The notes under the pieces: generated by a model
The model's database searches: none
What the model was told of the DNA's origin: nothing
What the model saw: the letters and a program-made list of their open reading frames with translations, nothing else
NCBI RefSeq assembly: GCF_000020365.1
Contig: NC_012108.1
Span: 62,001 to 126,000 of the forward strand
Direction of reading: 5' to 3'
Length of the DNA: 64,000 bases
Origin: Desulforapulum autotrophicum HRM2
Lineage (GTDB): Bacteria; Desulfobacterota; Desulfobacteria; Desulfobacterales; Desulfobacteraceae
Position numbers and translations under genes: made by a program
Shown here: positions 1-7,950 of the stretch, piece after piece
How positions within the stretch are numbered: position 1 is the first letter of the stretch
Layout of the letters: every line of letters begins with the position of its first letter

Positions 1-142
1 TCCCTTTATCTTCAAGGGGAGTAAAAAAAAACTGATCAGGGGTATATTCTTCAAGGTCTCGTTTCATCCCGTCATAATCGGCGTACAGGGGATAGAGAGG
101 CAGCACACAGAAGATAATGAGTCCTGTTATGATTTTTTTCAT
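1..142 (-). CDS. Exported protein, N-terminal part only (runs off the window)
   Basis: A reading frame starts at the ATG ending at position 142 and runs off the left edge. Its first residues, MKKIITGLIIFCVLPLYPLY followed by ADYDGMKRDLEE, form a typical signal peptide: two lysines, a hydrophobic core and a small-residue cleavage region. The start overlaps the stop codon of the preceding TolC-type gene as ATGA, so the two are probably translationally coupled in one operon. Position after an outer-membrane efflux protein suggests a periplasmic efflux partner such as a membrane-fusion protein, but only 47 residues are visible and I do not recognise the family. Confidence 0.6.
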   Translation of the reverse strand, partial: MKKIITGLIIFCVLPLYPLYADYDGMKRDLEEYTPDQFFFTPLEDKG

Positions 143-1482
143 GAATTATCTCCCAGGGGTGTGTTTTTTTTTCTGTCCAGAATCACCCCGGCCAGCTGCT
201 CAAGCTGGACAAGGGCCTTTCCATAATCTGCCTTTGCCCTTTCAAGGGATAGCTGAAAATTGTAGGCGGTCGCCTGGAGCTCAAGAAAATCGGCAAAACC
301 TGCCTCCCCTTCCCGGAACCAGGTCTCTGCTGTTTGAATTGAGGTGAGGCCCTGGGGGATCAATTCCTTTTCATAAAGAACAATCAGTCGTTTTGAATTC
401 TGAAGCCTGAACCAGAGCCGGCTTATCCTGGCCTTTGTCGTGTTGACCATGGCAGCTCTGTCGGCCGTTGCCATTTCTTTGACTGCCAGGGCCTTTTGCT
501 TCTGGCTGTCGTTCCTGCTGAACCACAGGGGAAGGTTCATGCCGAACTGGATGCCAAGGGCATCATCCCCGGCATCCCTGGGGGGATTTGCCAAATCAGG
601 ATCACCGATACCGGCATAGAAAAGTCCCAGCTTGAAGGAGGGCAGGTTTTCAAAACGGGTCAGACGGATGGAGGCACTTGATCGTTTAACCGTTTCGTCT
701 GCGATGAGGATATCTTCCTGGTGGAGCATGGCAAGGTTGTAGATTTCATCCAGGGAGTAGACCACATCCCCTGTTGGCAATCCTTTGGCCCTGCCTATCT
801 TTGCATCAGGAGAGCGGTTTAAAAGGGTATTTAAATTTGTTTTTTCCGTTGACTCAAGTTCGTCAAGTAGGAGGAGATCATATTGAATCTGGGCAGTCTG
901 GGCCTGGGCCTTGGAGACATCGTAAAAAAGTGCCCTGTCTTTGGCATAGGCATTCTGGCTGATCTGTATCAGTTCCTGATTGAGTTTCTGGTTTGCCATG
1001 GCGATTTCAACTGCTTTCTGGATATAAACCAGCTCATAAAATGAGCTTGAAACTGCAGTTACGATATCTTTAACTGTTTTATCAAGCTTCAGCTTTGATA
1101 TCTGGACATCCGATTCAAGGAGTTCTCCTTTCAGCCCCAACGTTCCGGGAAAGGGAAAGGCCTGGGACAAGGTCAGATTCCAGTCCTGGGGGCCAAGCCG
1201 CGTTTCAATCGGTGAAGGAAAATAGGTTGTCATCAGCTGGGGGTCTGGATAGCTTTTCCCGATTCTGTAGTTTTCAATGAAGATCTGCCAGGATTTTTTT
1301 GAAGAGACAATGGAAGGATTGGATAAATAGGCATAAGTGAGAAGATCTGACAGTTCAGTGTCTCCTGACAGCCTCTTTTCAATATCGGGAAGGCTCTCTT
1401 TTTCAGCGGCAGAAGAGCTTTCAATGGAAAGCGAAATAAGCCCGAGACATAAAAATAGAGTTAGGAGAATAAATCGTTTCAT
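139..1482 (-). CDS. TolC-family outer-membrane efflux protein
   Basis: A 447-residue protein with an N-terminal signal peptide (MKRFILLTLFLCLGLISLS, then a Ser/Ala-rich cleavage region). The body shows the alpha-helical repeats of the outer-membrane efflux (OEP) family: long Ala/Gln/Leu heptad stretches, a 'LTLSQAFPFPGTLGLKGE'-type segment as in metal-efflux CusC/CzcC relatives, and a second repeat ending 'LELQATAYNFQLSLERAKADY'. There is no lipobox, so it is not an NodT-type lipoprotein. It should form the trimeric channel of a tripartite pump. The start has AAGGAT just upstream. The downstream exported protein overlaps its stop codon, so an efflux operon continues beyond the window. Substrate unknown; metal efflux is a guess. 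Confidence 0.85.
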   Translation of the reverse strand: MKRFILLTLFLCLGLISLSIESSSAAEKESLPDIEKRLSGDTELSDLLTYAYLSNPSIVSSKKSWQIFIENYRIGKSYPDPQLMTTYFPSPIETRLGPQDWNLTLSQAFPFPGTLGLKGELLESDVQISKLKLDKTVKDIVTAVSSSFYELVYIQKAVEIAMANQKLNQELIQISQNAYAKDRALFYDVSKAQAQTAQIQYDLLLLDELESTEKTNLNTLLNRSPDAKIGRAKGLPTGDVVYSLDEIYNLAMLHQEDILIADETVKRSSASIRLTRFENLPSFKLGLFYAGIGDPDLANPPRDAGDDALGIQFGMNLPLWFSRNDSQKQKALAVKEMATADRAAMVNTTKARISRLWFRLQNSKRLIVLYEKELIPQGLTSIQTAETWFREGEAGFADFLELQATAYNFQLSLERAKADYGKALVQLEQLAGVILDRKKNTPLGDNS

Positions 1483-1574
1483 TGAATAATCCTTAAATCT
1501 TTGGGTTAAAAACTTATGAAAATAGAGATTAAGTAAGGTCTATTAAATAGCATGGACAGATTTATTTTTTATTT

Positions 1575-1633
1575 GCCACAAAGACACCAAGGCACAAAGA
1601 GTCTTTCCCTTTGAATCCTTGGGTCTTTGTGGC
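1575..1633. repeat. Inverted repeat (GCCACAAAGAC... type)
   Basis: The arms 1575-1592 (GCCACAAAGACACCAAGG) and 1617-1633 (CCTTGGGTCTTTGTGGC) are complementary with one extra base, around a 24-base centre. It lies about 90 bases upstream of the TolC-type gene start. Short palindromes with this CACAAAGACACCAAGG wording look like REP-type extragenic repeats; it could also fold in RNA. No function is shown. Confidence 0.6.
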
Positions 1634-2448
1634 GATATTTAATGCCTATACAGCATGGAGAAAATGGTTGATTTATTATTATTTAGGAGCTCAATCTTAT
1701 GACCAAAGATTGTATAGTCTTCAATGTGGTTTTGCAACTTTAAAAGCGGTTTTGCAAAGCTTTTGGTTTGTTACTCCTTGAAAAAGTCATCCGCCTTATT
1801 TTGTGCGGTTTCGTGATTCATATTTTTCATGGTCTATGTCAGTATCATCCATACCCTGCTGGTTTATATGGTTATTTGAGCCGTTACCCATGCCTGATTC
1901 CATCATGGCGTAGGAGTAGGGTTTCCCAGATCAATCAAAAACTGGTTAACTTCTACACAAAAGTTAACATGTCCAATAACCCCAAGACACCCATCAATAA
2001 AGATTGTCCCGGATCGGTCCAAGACTCCGGCCCAGAGCCAGGAGATCGACCGGCCATCGCAGGACTCGATTCCGGTTGTCGCTTGCCGCTGGTGAAGGGC
2101 TGTCCTGCCTAGGAGCCGTCTCCCGGGCAGGCTTCCAGCCATAAAATTTCGATCAGAAGCCAGGGCTCAACTTCCCTGTAGAAGATCTTCTGTTTTTTAG
2201 AAGATCTTCTACGGGGCTGAATTCCCTCCCTTTGATTCCTGGGCGATCACATTTTGGCCCAGCCCGGGCCTATGTAAAAACTTTGTTTGTGAAAAATCTT
2301 AGATTTCAGATGGTTATTTTGAATCATCGCAAAACTGTCTGCAGAAAAAAAACCCCTGGTATGCTTCATGCTCTTTACTCCCTTCAAGTAATGGAAACAG
2401 TCTATTAATCAGGGTCTTTCAAAGATCTGACAATGAAAGGAGTCCAGA
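1634..2448. other. Intergenic region with a strong hairpin before the methyltransferase gene
   Basis: No convincing gene was found here; the frames at 1768-2142 lack family features. The outstanding structure is an 18-bp hairpin at 2174-2216 (see the separate entry). The methyltransferase gene at 2449 has a ribosome site, AAAGGAG, at about 2436-2442. The stretch probably holds its promoter and leader, since the upstream TolC-type gene is divergent. Confidence 0.5.
2174..2216. promoter_or_regulatory. 18-bp hairpin carrying two AGAAGATCTTCT palindromes
   Basis: Positions 2174-2191 pair with 2199-2216 with a single G-T wobble, around a seven-base T-rich loop. Each arm contains the self-complementary dodecamer AGAAGATCTTCT, so the site is both a long hairpin and a pair of palindromic half-elements about 12 bases apart, as for a dimeric DNA-binding protein. 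It has no T-run after the stem on the plus strand, so it is not a classic terminator. It lies about 230 bases upstream of the mttB-family gene. Confidence 0.55.
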
Positions 2449-3876
2449 ATGGGATTAGCAAGCAAAATAAGAGTCGTTGAAACAGAGGTCCTCAAACAGG
2501 TTCATGAAGCAACCGTTGAAATTTTTGAAACCGTGGGCATTGAATTTCAGCTGCAGGATGCCGTGGATATCCTGGAACAGGGCGGCGCCCGGGCAGAGGG
2601 ACATCGGGTTTTCATACCAAGGAAGATGCTCGAGGCAGCCATAGAGACGGCCCCTGCTTCGTTTAAACTATGGGGAAGGGATGACAAAAAATCCATCATC
2701 ATGGGGGAGGGCCAGACCCGTGTCCATGTTGAACCGAGTAACGGCCCCGTGTTTGCCCAGGATATCAAGGGGGGCAAACGAAAGGGCACCATGGAGGACC
2801 TGATTAACTTCTATAAGCTTGCCCATACAAGCGATGTGTGCGATGTCAGCGGTGCCATTCCGGTGGAGCCTTCAGATATTGATTCAAAAGGGCGTCACCT
2901 CAGGATCTTCTATGAGATGATCAAACACACAGACAAGCCCATCCGCAACAATGTGGGCACCTACAAAGAGGTCAAACAGATGTTCGACATGTTTGAGATC
3001 GCCGTGGGAGAACAAGGTTACCTCAAGACCCATCCCTCCATCTATGTGAGCATCAACCCCTTGAGCCCCCTGGCCTACGACAGCACGCCCCTCCAGACCA
3101 TCATTACCTTTGCCAAATACGGTCAGCCCGTGACCATTCTTTCCTGCGCCCTGGCCGGCATATCCGCCCCTGTCAGCCCCCTTGGTGCGGCAGCCCTGCA
3201 GAATGCCGAGATGCTAGCAGGTCTTGTACTCATGCAGCAGATCAATCCGGGTACACCCTATATCTATTCTCCCTCATCGGCCATGCCCAACTTGCAGAAC
3301 GGCCAGTACGTCACAGGATCTCCCGAGTCAAACCTGATCAACATCATCAATCTTCAGCTGGCCCTGGAACTGTACAATCTGCCCACCCGGTCCATGGCAG
3401 GACTTACCGACGCAAAGACCATCGATGCCCAGGCCGGCTATGAGACCATGCAGAACCTGTTCATGTGCATTGCCGGGGGCTCCCATGTGATCAACGAGTG
3501 CCTCGGAGTAATGGATTCCATCATGACCAACTCGTTTGAAAAATTCATCCTGGACGAAGAGATGATCTCAAGGATGATACGGATCATGGACGGTGTGGGC
3601 ACTTCTGAAAAAGACCTTGCCCTTGATGTGATCAAGAGTGTCGGTCCCCAGGGCTCATTTCTCATGCATCCGTCTACCTTGGCAGCCTGCAGGGGCGCAT
3701 GGCGACCCACTGTCTCTTCCTGGGCCAGCTATGACAAGTGGGAAAAAGCCGGGGCCCCGGATGTGGTCGAAACGGCCAACAAAGTGTATCTCAAACGAAT
3801 CGCGGCAGCCCCTGATACTCTTTTAAGCGACCAGGCCGAGGAGAAACTCCAGGCATTCATGGCTGCGGCCGTCTAA
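2449..3876 (+). CDS. MttB-family (non-pyrrolysine) quaternary amine methyltransferase, probably glycine betaine
   Basis: A 475-residue member of the trimethylamine methyltransferase superfamily (COG5598). There is no in-frame amber codon, so it belongs to the non-pyrrolysine branch; studied members include glycine betaine:corrinoid methyltransferase MtgB and carnitine or proline-betaine enzymes. The family moves a methyl group from a quaternary amine to Co(I) of a partner corrinoid protein in the cytoplasm. Family-typical stretches include 'VHVEPSNGPVFAQDIKGG', 'YIYSPSSAMPNLQNGQ' and 'DAKTIDAQAGYETMQNL'. A BCCT transporter follows 50 bases downstream, and a corrinoid protein and a corrinoid:THF methyltransferase come next, which fits betaine demethylation. 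The exact substrate (betaine, proline betaine, carnitine, choline) cannot be read from sequence. Confidence 0.88.
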   Translation: MGLASKIRVVETEVLKQVHEATVEIFETVGIEFQLQDAVDILEQGGARAEGHRVFIPRKMLEAAIETAPASFKLWGRDDKKSIIMGEGQTRVHVEPSNGPVFAQDIKGGKRKGTMEDLINFYKLAHTSDVCDVSGAIPVEPSDIDSKGRHLRIFYEMIKHTDKPIRNNVGTYKEVKQMFDMFEIAVGEQGYLKTHPSIYVSINPLSPLAYDSTPLQTIITFAKYGQPVTILSCALAGISAPVSPLGAAALQNAEMLAGLVLMQQINPGTPYIYSPSSAMPNLQNGQYVTGSPESNLINIINLQLALELYNLPTRSMAGLTDAKTIDAQAGYETMQNLFMCIAGGSHVINECLGVMDSIMTNSFEKFILDEEMISRMIRIMDGVGTSEKDLALDVIKSVGPQGSFLMHPSTLAACRGAWRPTVSSWASYDKWEKAGAPDVVETANKVYLKRIAAAPDTLLSDQAEEKLQAFMAAAV

Positions 3877-3926
3877 ACAGTTATTTTTTTCTGCACCTTC
3901 ATTTTTAAAACAAGGAGTAATGAAAA

Positions 3927-5489
3927 TTGAATAAACCCAAGATAGACCCCTATATCTTCTGGCCTTCGGTGTCTCTGATCCTGGCAGTACTGATACTGCT
4001 CATGGTCAACCCGGAAGCCGGCAGGACCACGATCTCCTCGGTGCTCGACTCCATCACCCATAACTTTGATTCCCTGATCGAATGGTTCACCCTGGGCGGT
4101 TTCCTCTGGCTGATCTGGCTTGCCTTCAGTAAATACGGTTCCATCAAGCTCGGGGGGCCGGACGACAAGCCCGAGTTTTCAACCTTCAGCTGGATCAGCG
4201 TCATGCTCACGGCAGGATCCGGCTTTGCCCTCATGTACTGGGCAGCGGTGGAGCCCATCTACTACCTGTCGAGTCCCCCCTTTGGCATCGCACCGGACTC
4301 ACCTGAGGCCGCCAAATGGGCCATCAGCTACGGTATTTTCCACTGGGGATTTTCTGCCTGGGGACTCTTTGCCATGGCTGCCGTGGGCATCGGCTACACC
4401 TACCACGTACGTAAAATTCCTTTTCTCAAGGCCAGCGTCGCCTGTGAAGGGGTCCTGGGCAAGTATGCCTCCGGCAAGGTGGGCAAGGTTATCGACTGCA
4501 TCATCCTGCTGGGAACTGTTGGTGGTATGGGCACCTCCCTGGGGGTTTGCGTGCCCCTGATGTCGGCATGCTTCACCAAGGAGTTCGGCATTGCCCAGTC
4601 CACGGGCCTGGACGCGTCTGTGATTATTATCTGGGTCGCGATCTTCGGCACCACGGCTTACCTGGGTCTCCACAAAGGAATCAAGATCCTGTCCGACTGG
4701 AATGTCTACGGCATCATCGTCCTTCTGCTCTTCATGTTCCTTGTGGGAAATACCTCTTTTCTCATGTCCTACTACTCCCAGAGCATCGGGGTGATGATCC
4801 AGAATTTTCTTGAGATGAGCACCTATACAGAGCCCATCCTCAAGACCGGGTGGCCCCAGGACTGGACCGTGTTCTACTGGGCATGGTGGGTGGTATGGGC
4901 CGTCTACATGGGGTTGTTCATCGCAAGGGTTTCCAAGGGCCGCACTATCAGGGAAATGATCATCGGATCCATGGTCTGCCCCACCATTGGAACGTCCATG
5001 TTCTACCTGGTTTTCGGCGGAACCATCGTGGATCTTCACCTGAGCGGCGGTAACCTCATCACCACGTTGCAGAGCCAGGGAGCCCCTTTTGTGATTATCA
5101 GCATGCTGGAATCCCTGCCCCTGTTTTCCATCGTCCTGCCCCTGTTCATGATCATCGGGTTTGTCTACCAGGCCACAAGCTTTCAAGGTGCGGCTTATAC
5201 CCTGGCATCCATGGCCAGCGATCGACTGCTGCCAGACGAGGAACCAGCTCCCTGGCACAGGCTGTTCTGGGCCATCATGCTCGGCGTGCTCGGTTTTGTC
5301 ATGATCATCATCGGAGGACTCAAGATCGTCCAGATCGCCTCGGTCATCCTGGCCGTGCCGGTATACATCATCATTGCCATGATGGTCTTCTCCGTAATGA
5401 AGTGGATGCGTGAAGATTTCGGCAGCAAATGCCGGAGCAGGAAAATGGTCTATGATGCCACAACCAAACAGGTTTCTGAAGAACAATAA
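3927..5489 (+). CDS. BCCT-family betaine/carnitine/choline transporter
   Basis: A 520-residue integral membrane protein of the BCCT family, which imports quaternary ammonium compounds using sodium or proton gradients or by exchange. About 12 membrane segments are visible. The family signature around the substrate-binding tryptophans is intact: DWTVFYWAWWVVW, followed by GLFIARVSKGRTIREM. The likely start is TTG at 3927, about ten bases after AAGGAG; the ATG at 3920 closes after four codons. It sits 50 bases after the MttB-family gene, so it most likely feeds that enzyme for catabolism rather than only serving osmoprotection. There is no long C-terminal osmosensory tail, which agrees with a catabolic role. 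Confidence 0.92.
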   Translation: MNKPKIDPYIFWPSVSLILAVLILLMVNPEAGRTTISSVLDSITHNFDSLIEWFTLGGFLWLIWLAFSKYGSIKLGGPDDKPEFSTFSWISVMLTAGSGFALMYWAAVEPIYYLSSPPFGIAPDSPEAAKWAISYGIFHWGFSAWGLFAMAAVGIGYTYHVRKIPFLKASVACEGVLGKYASGKVGKVIDCIILLGTVGGMGTSLGVCVPLMSACFTKEFGIAQSTGLDASVIIIWVAIFGTTAYLGLHKGIKILSDWNVYGIIVLLLFMFLVGNTSFLMSYYSQSIGVMIQNFLEMSTYTEPILKTGWPQDWTVFYWAWWVVWAVYMGLFIARVSKGRTIREMIIGSMVCPTIGTSMFYLVFGGTIVDLHLSGGNLITTLQSQGAPFVIISMLESLPLFSIVLPLFMIIGFVYQATSFQGAAYTLASMASDRLLPDEEPAPWHRLFWAIMLGVLGFVMIIIGGLKIVQIASVILAVPVYIIIAMMVFSVMKWMREDFGSKCRSRKMVYDATTKQVSEEQ

Positions 5490-5512
5490 ACATACAATAG
5501 GAGAATATTATA

Positions 5513-5714
5513 ATGTCAGATTTCGCAGCTATTACAGAAACATTGATCTCAGGGGACGCAGACGTCCTTATAAACCAGGTAAATCAGGCTCTTTCAGCGG
5601 GCCGAAGAAAAACGGCAAAAACTTTTGGCAGAGCATGAAGTACCCTCTATCGATCCGCATATTGAAAGGGAAATCACATCCATTCTTGCTGCTGCGGATA
5701 AAGAACTGGGATAA
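5513..5714 (+). pseudogene. Deletion scar: corrinoid-protein 5' end joined to mttB-family 3' end
   Basis: From the ATG at 5513 the frame reads MSDFAAITETLISGDADVLI then NQVNQAL, which resembles the start of methyltransferase corrinoid proteins, and it stops soon after. From 5592, in the next frame, the DNA reads FQRAEEKRQKLLAEHEVPSI and DPHIEREITSILAAADKELG followed by TAA, which looks like the C-terminal tail of an MttB-family protein. The two fragments meet near 5590-5600 out of frame. The simplest explanation is that a second corrinoid-protein/mttB gene pair was here and was lost by an internal deletion. The ribosome site upstream (ATAGGAGAATATTATA) is still intact, so a 42-residue peptide may still be made. 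Confidence 0.7.
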
Positions 5715-5887
5715 AAAATAGATGTTGCCCCATACCACCCATGTTTCTATAGCCTTTGCCCCAGTTCTTTGGGTTCAGGCACAGGGCATGGAAAAACTTG
5801 GCACACATCATGCTAAGATATTTTATACAAAAAACGTAATTAAATTAAATTATGGTTTTAACACTTAATACAGAAAGGGGAAAAAAA

Positions 5888-6520
5888 ATGGCAGATTTTA
5901 ATGCAATGCAAGAGGCTTTGGTTAACTGTGATGTGGATAAGCTGGTGGGACTTGTCAATTCAGCGCTGGCAGAAAAAATACCGGCAAGCGAGATATTGAA
6001 CAAGGGGCTGATCGCCGGTATGGATGTTGTGGGTGAAAAAATGGAAGACGGGGATATGTTTATTCCCGAGGTTCTCATGGCAGCCCAGGCCATGGCCCAA
6101 TGTGTCACCATTTTAAAACCCCTGCTGGGAGTAGGTGAGTCTTCCGAAGGTGCCAGCGTCATCATTGGAACTGTCAAGGGAGATCTCCATGATATCGGAA
6201 AGAACCTTGTGGCCATGATGATGGAAAGCGCCGGTATGACCGTTCACAACCTTGGGGTCGATATTGAACCTGAAGAATTTGTTGCCCAGATCAAGGAAAA
6301 AAATGCAAAAATCGTTTGCCTTTCAGCCCTTTTGACAACTACCATGCCCATGATGCAAAAAACGGTGGACGCAATTGTGGAGGCAGGTTTAAGGGATCAG
6401 GTTAAAATCATGATAGGTGGGGCCCCCGTTACCCAAGCCTATGCAGATCAGATAGGCGCAGACGGATTTGCATCAGATGCAGGTTCTGCCGCCAGGTTTG
6501 CCAAAGCATTTGCAGCTTAA
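5888..6520 (+). CDS. Methyltransferase cognate corrinoid (B12-binding) protein
   Basis: A 210-residue two-domain protein. Residues about 1-85 form the helical B12-binding cap domain, and residues about 90-210 form the Rossmann-like cobalamin-binding domain with the base-off/His-on motif GDLHDIGKN. It carries a methyl group on cobalt between the substrate methyltransferase and the tetrahydrofolate-directed enzyme. The chosen ATG at 5888 follows AAAGGGG closely and gives MADFNAMQEAL, the normal family start; the upstream extension to 5852 has no support. Its gene lies 18 bases before the corrinoid:THF methyltransferase. It is the only intact corrinoid protein in the window, so it must serve the MttB-family enzyme at 2449. 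Confidence 0.92.
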   Translation: MADFNAMQEALVNCDVDKLVGLVNSALAEKIPASEILNKGLIAGMDVVGEKMEDGDMFIPEVLMAAQAMAQCVTILKPLLGVGESSEGASVIIGTVKGDLHDIGKNLVAMMMESAGMTVHNLGVDIEPEEFVAQIKEKNAKIVCLSALLTTTMPMMQKTVDAIVEAGLRDQVKIMIGGAPVTQAYADQIGADGFASDAGSAARFAKAFAA

Positions 6521-6538
6521 TTTAAGGAGACAGAGACC

Positions 6539-7339
6539 ATGTTCGAAGTAATTGGAGAAAGGATAAACACCTCCAGGAAATTAGTCCAGGCTGCTGTGGC
6601 GGATCGAGATGCCGATTATATCATCGATGATGTACAAAAACAGCAGAATGCAGGTGCCACCTACATCGATGTCAATGCCGGTGCCAGAATCGGTCATGAA
6701 ACCCAGGATATGAAATGGCTTATAGATACCATACAACCGGTGGCTACCATTCCCCTGACCCTTGATTCTCCTGACCCTGCAGTGCTTGAAATGGCGTATC
6801 AGATGATGAAAAAAACGCCAATGATCAATTCAATCAGTCTGGAGAAAGAACGGTTTGAAGCAATGATGCCTTTTCTGGATGGTAAAGAGTGCAAGGTCAT
6901 TGCCCTGTGCATGGATGACTCGGGCATGCCCGGCTCTTCTGCGGATATCATCGGCAGGGCAGACACCCTGGTCAAGGAGTTGAATTCGATTGGTATTGCT
7001 ACATCATCCATCTATCTTGACCCCCTTGTTCAACCCATCAGTACGGACAGCAACAAAGGCGTCATGGTCCTGGATGCCGTCCGGGGTATAAGGGCTAAAT
7101 ACCCGGAAGTTCATATCACAGGCGGTCTTTCCAATATCTCCTATGGGCTGCCCCAGCGAAAAATCATCAACAGGACCTTTGTGACGTTGATGATGGATGC
7201 CGGCATGGACTCGGCCATTATTGATCCGCTTGATGATAAAATTATGGCCACGATCAAGACGGCGGACATGCTCCTGGGTAAGGATGCCTTTTGTGGCAAA
7301 TATCTTAAGGGTGTGAGGGCTGGAGCAATTTTAAGTTAA
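6539..7339 (+). CDS. Methylcorrinoid:tetrahydrofolate methyltransferase (MtgA/MtvA-like)
   Basis: A 266-residue protein with a single pterin-binding TIM barrel like dihydropteroate synthase and the methyltransferase domains of MetH and AcsE. Visible features are GERINTSRK near the N-terminus, 'GATYIDVNAGA', the 'LTLDSPDP' strand and 'ITGGLSNISYGLP' with 'RTFVTLMMDAGMDSAIIDP'. By family knowledge it moves the methyl group from the corrinoid protein to tetrahydrofolate, giving methyl-THF, which MetF can oxidise in the Wood-Ljungdahl branch. It is the last gene of the module and is preceded by TAAGGAGACAG. Confidence in direction and substrate comes from neighbours, not from the protein alone. 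Confidence 0.87.
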   Translation: MFEVIGERINTSRKLVQAAVADRDADYIIDDVQKQQNAGATYIDVNAGARIGHETQDMKWLIDTIQPVATIPLTLDSPDPAVLEMAYQMMKKTPMINSISLEKERFEAMMPFLDGKECKVIALCMDDSGMPGSSADIIGRADTLVKELNSIGIATSSIYLDPLVQPISTDSNKGVMVLDAVRGIRAKYPEVHITGGLSNISYGLPQRKIINRTFVTLMMDAGMDSAIIDPLDDKIMATIKTADMLLGKDAFCGKYLKGVRAGAILS

Positions 7340-7357
7340 CTGACCATGGTATTTGAA

Positions 7358-7393
7358 GGCCTTGATCATCGTTTCGGCCATTAGAATGTTTAT
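7358..7393. repeat. GGCCTTGATCATCG repeat, copy 1
   Basis: The 36 bases match 14041-14076 with three substitutions, and the first 25 match 29739-29763 with one or two. It begins immediately after the methyl-transfer operon. Confidence 0.75.
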
Positions 7394-7400
7394 GTGGGAG

Positions 7401-7483
7401 GGATCAGGCTTGTGTTATTGACGTTTTTATTGGTTTTATTATTACCGTCTATAATTGAAAGCACAAGAGCACAAGCCTGACCC
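7401..7483. repeat. Inverted repeat with GGATCAGGCTTGTG arms
   Basis: The arms of 14 bases at 7401-7414 and 7470-7483 are complementary with one G-T pair. The 55-base interior is AT-rich and holds no gene. This could be a MITE-like remnant. Confidence 0.55.
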
Positions 7484-7950
7484 CATGGAACCAATAATTG
7501 TGACCGGTAGTCGACATCATGATTAAGGCCTATGCTAGAAGTTTTTCATGGAAACAGCAGGTTTTGATTTAACCGGGATTTTAAATCGGTTGTAAAATAA
7601 TCAACCGGTTAAAAAAAATGAAATTACATATCTTCTCGGACTCTCCGATCCTGGAGAGACCCGTCTTCTTTTTGAGGCTGCCCGAATAGTAAGAACCCGA
7701 TATTTCGGCAGCAGGGTTTTTTTGTATGGCTTTTTGTATTTTTCCAACTACTGCCGGAATAATTGTAATTTTTGTCAGTATAGAAAATCCAATCATAAGC
7801 TTGTCCGGTATCGAAAAACCCAGCCGGAAATAACGGCTGCTGCCCAGGAGATGGCGGCAGCTGGAGTGCATTTGATCGATCTGACATAACACTCCCTTTA
7901 AAAATGGTGTCATGGTGTGTACAACCGTAAAAAAAAGGATGGACCATCCA

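Larger units (their letters stand above)
7340..7950. other. Gene-free region with two repeat structures
   Basis: No gene is convincing here. It contains a copy of the GGCCTTGATCATCG repeat (7358-7393) and an inverted repeat whose arms are 7401-7414 (GGATCAGGCTTGTG) and 7470-7483 (complementary with one G-T), separated by 55 bases. The arms resemble the ends of small non-autonomous insertion elements or REP pairs. Frames antisense to this stretch have no family features. Confidence 0.5.

Noticed and set aside
1768-2142. Short frames on both strands between the TolC-type and mttB-family genes
   Set aside because: No domain and poor ribosome sites; composition looks intergenic.
2449-3876. Pyrrolysine-type MttB
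   Set aside because: No in-frame TAG codon is present, so it belongs to the non-pyrrolysine branch.
4299-5486. A 395-codon open frame antisense to the BCCT gene
   Set aside because: The translation is rich in His, Asp, Gly and Gln without any domain, as expected from the complement of a GC-rich membrane gene. The BCCT gene on the other strand is clearly real.
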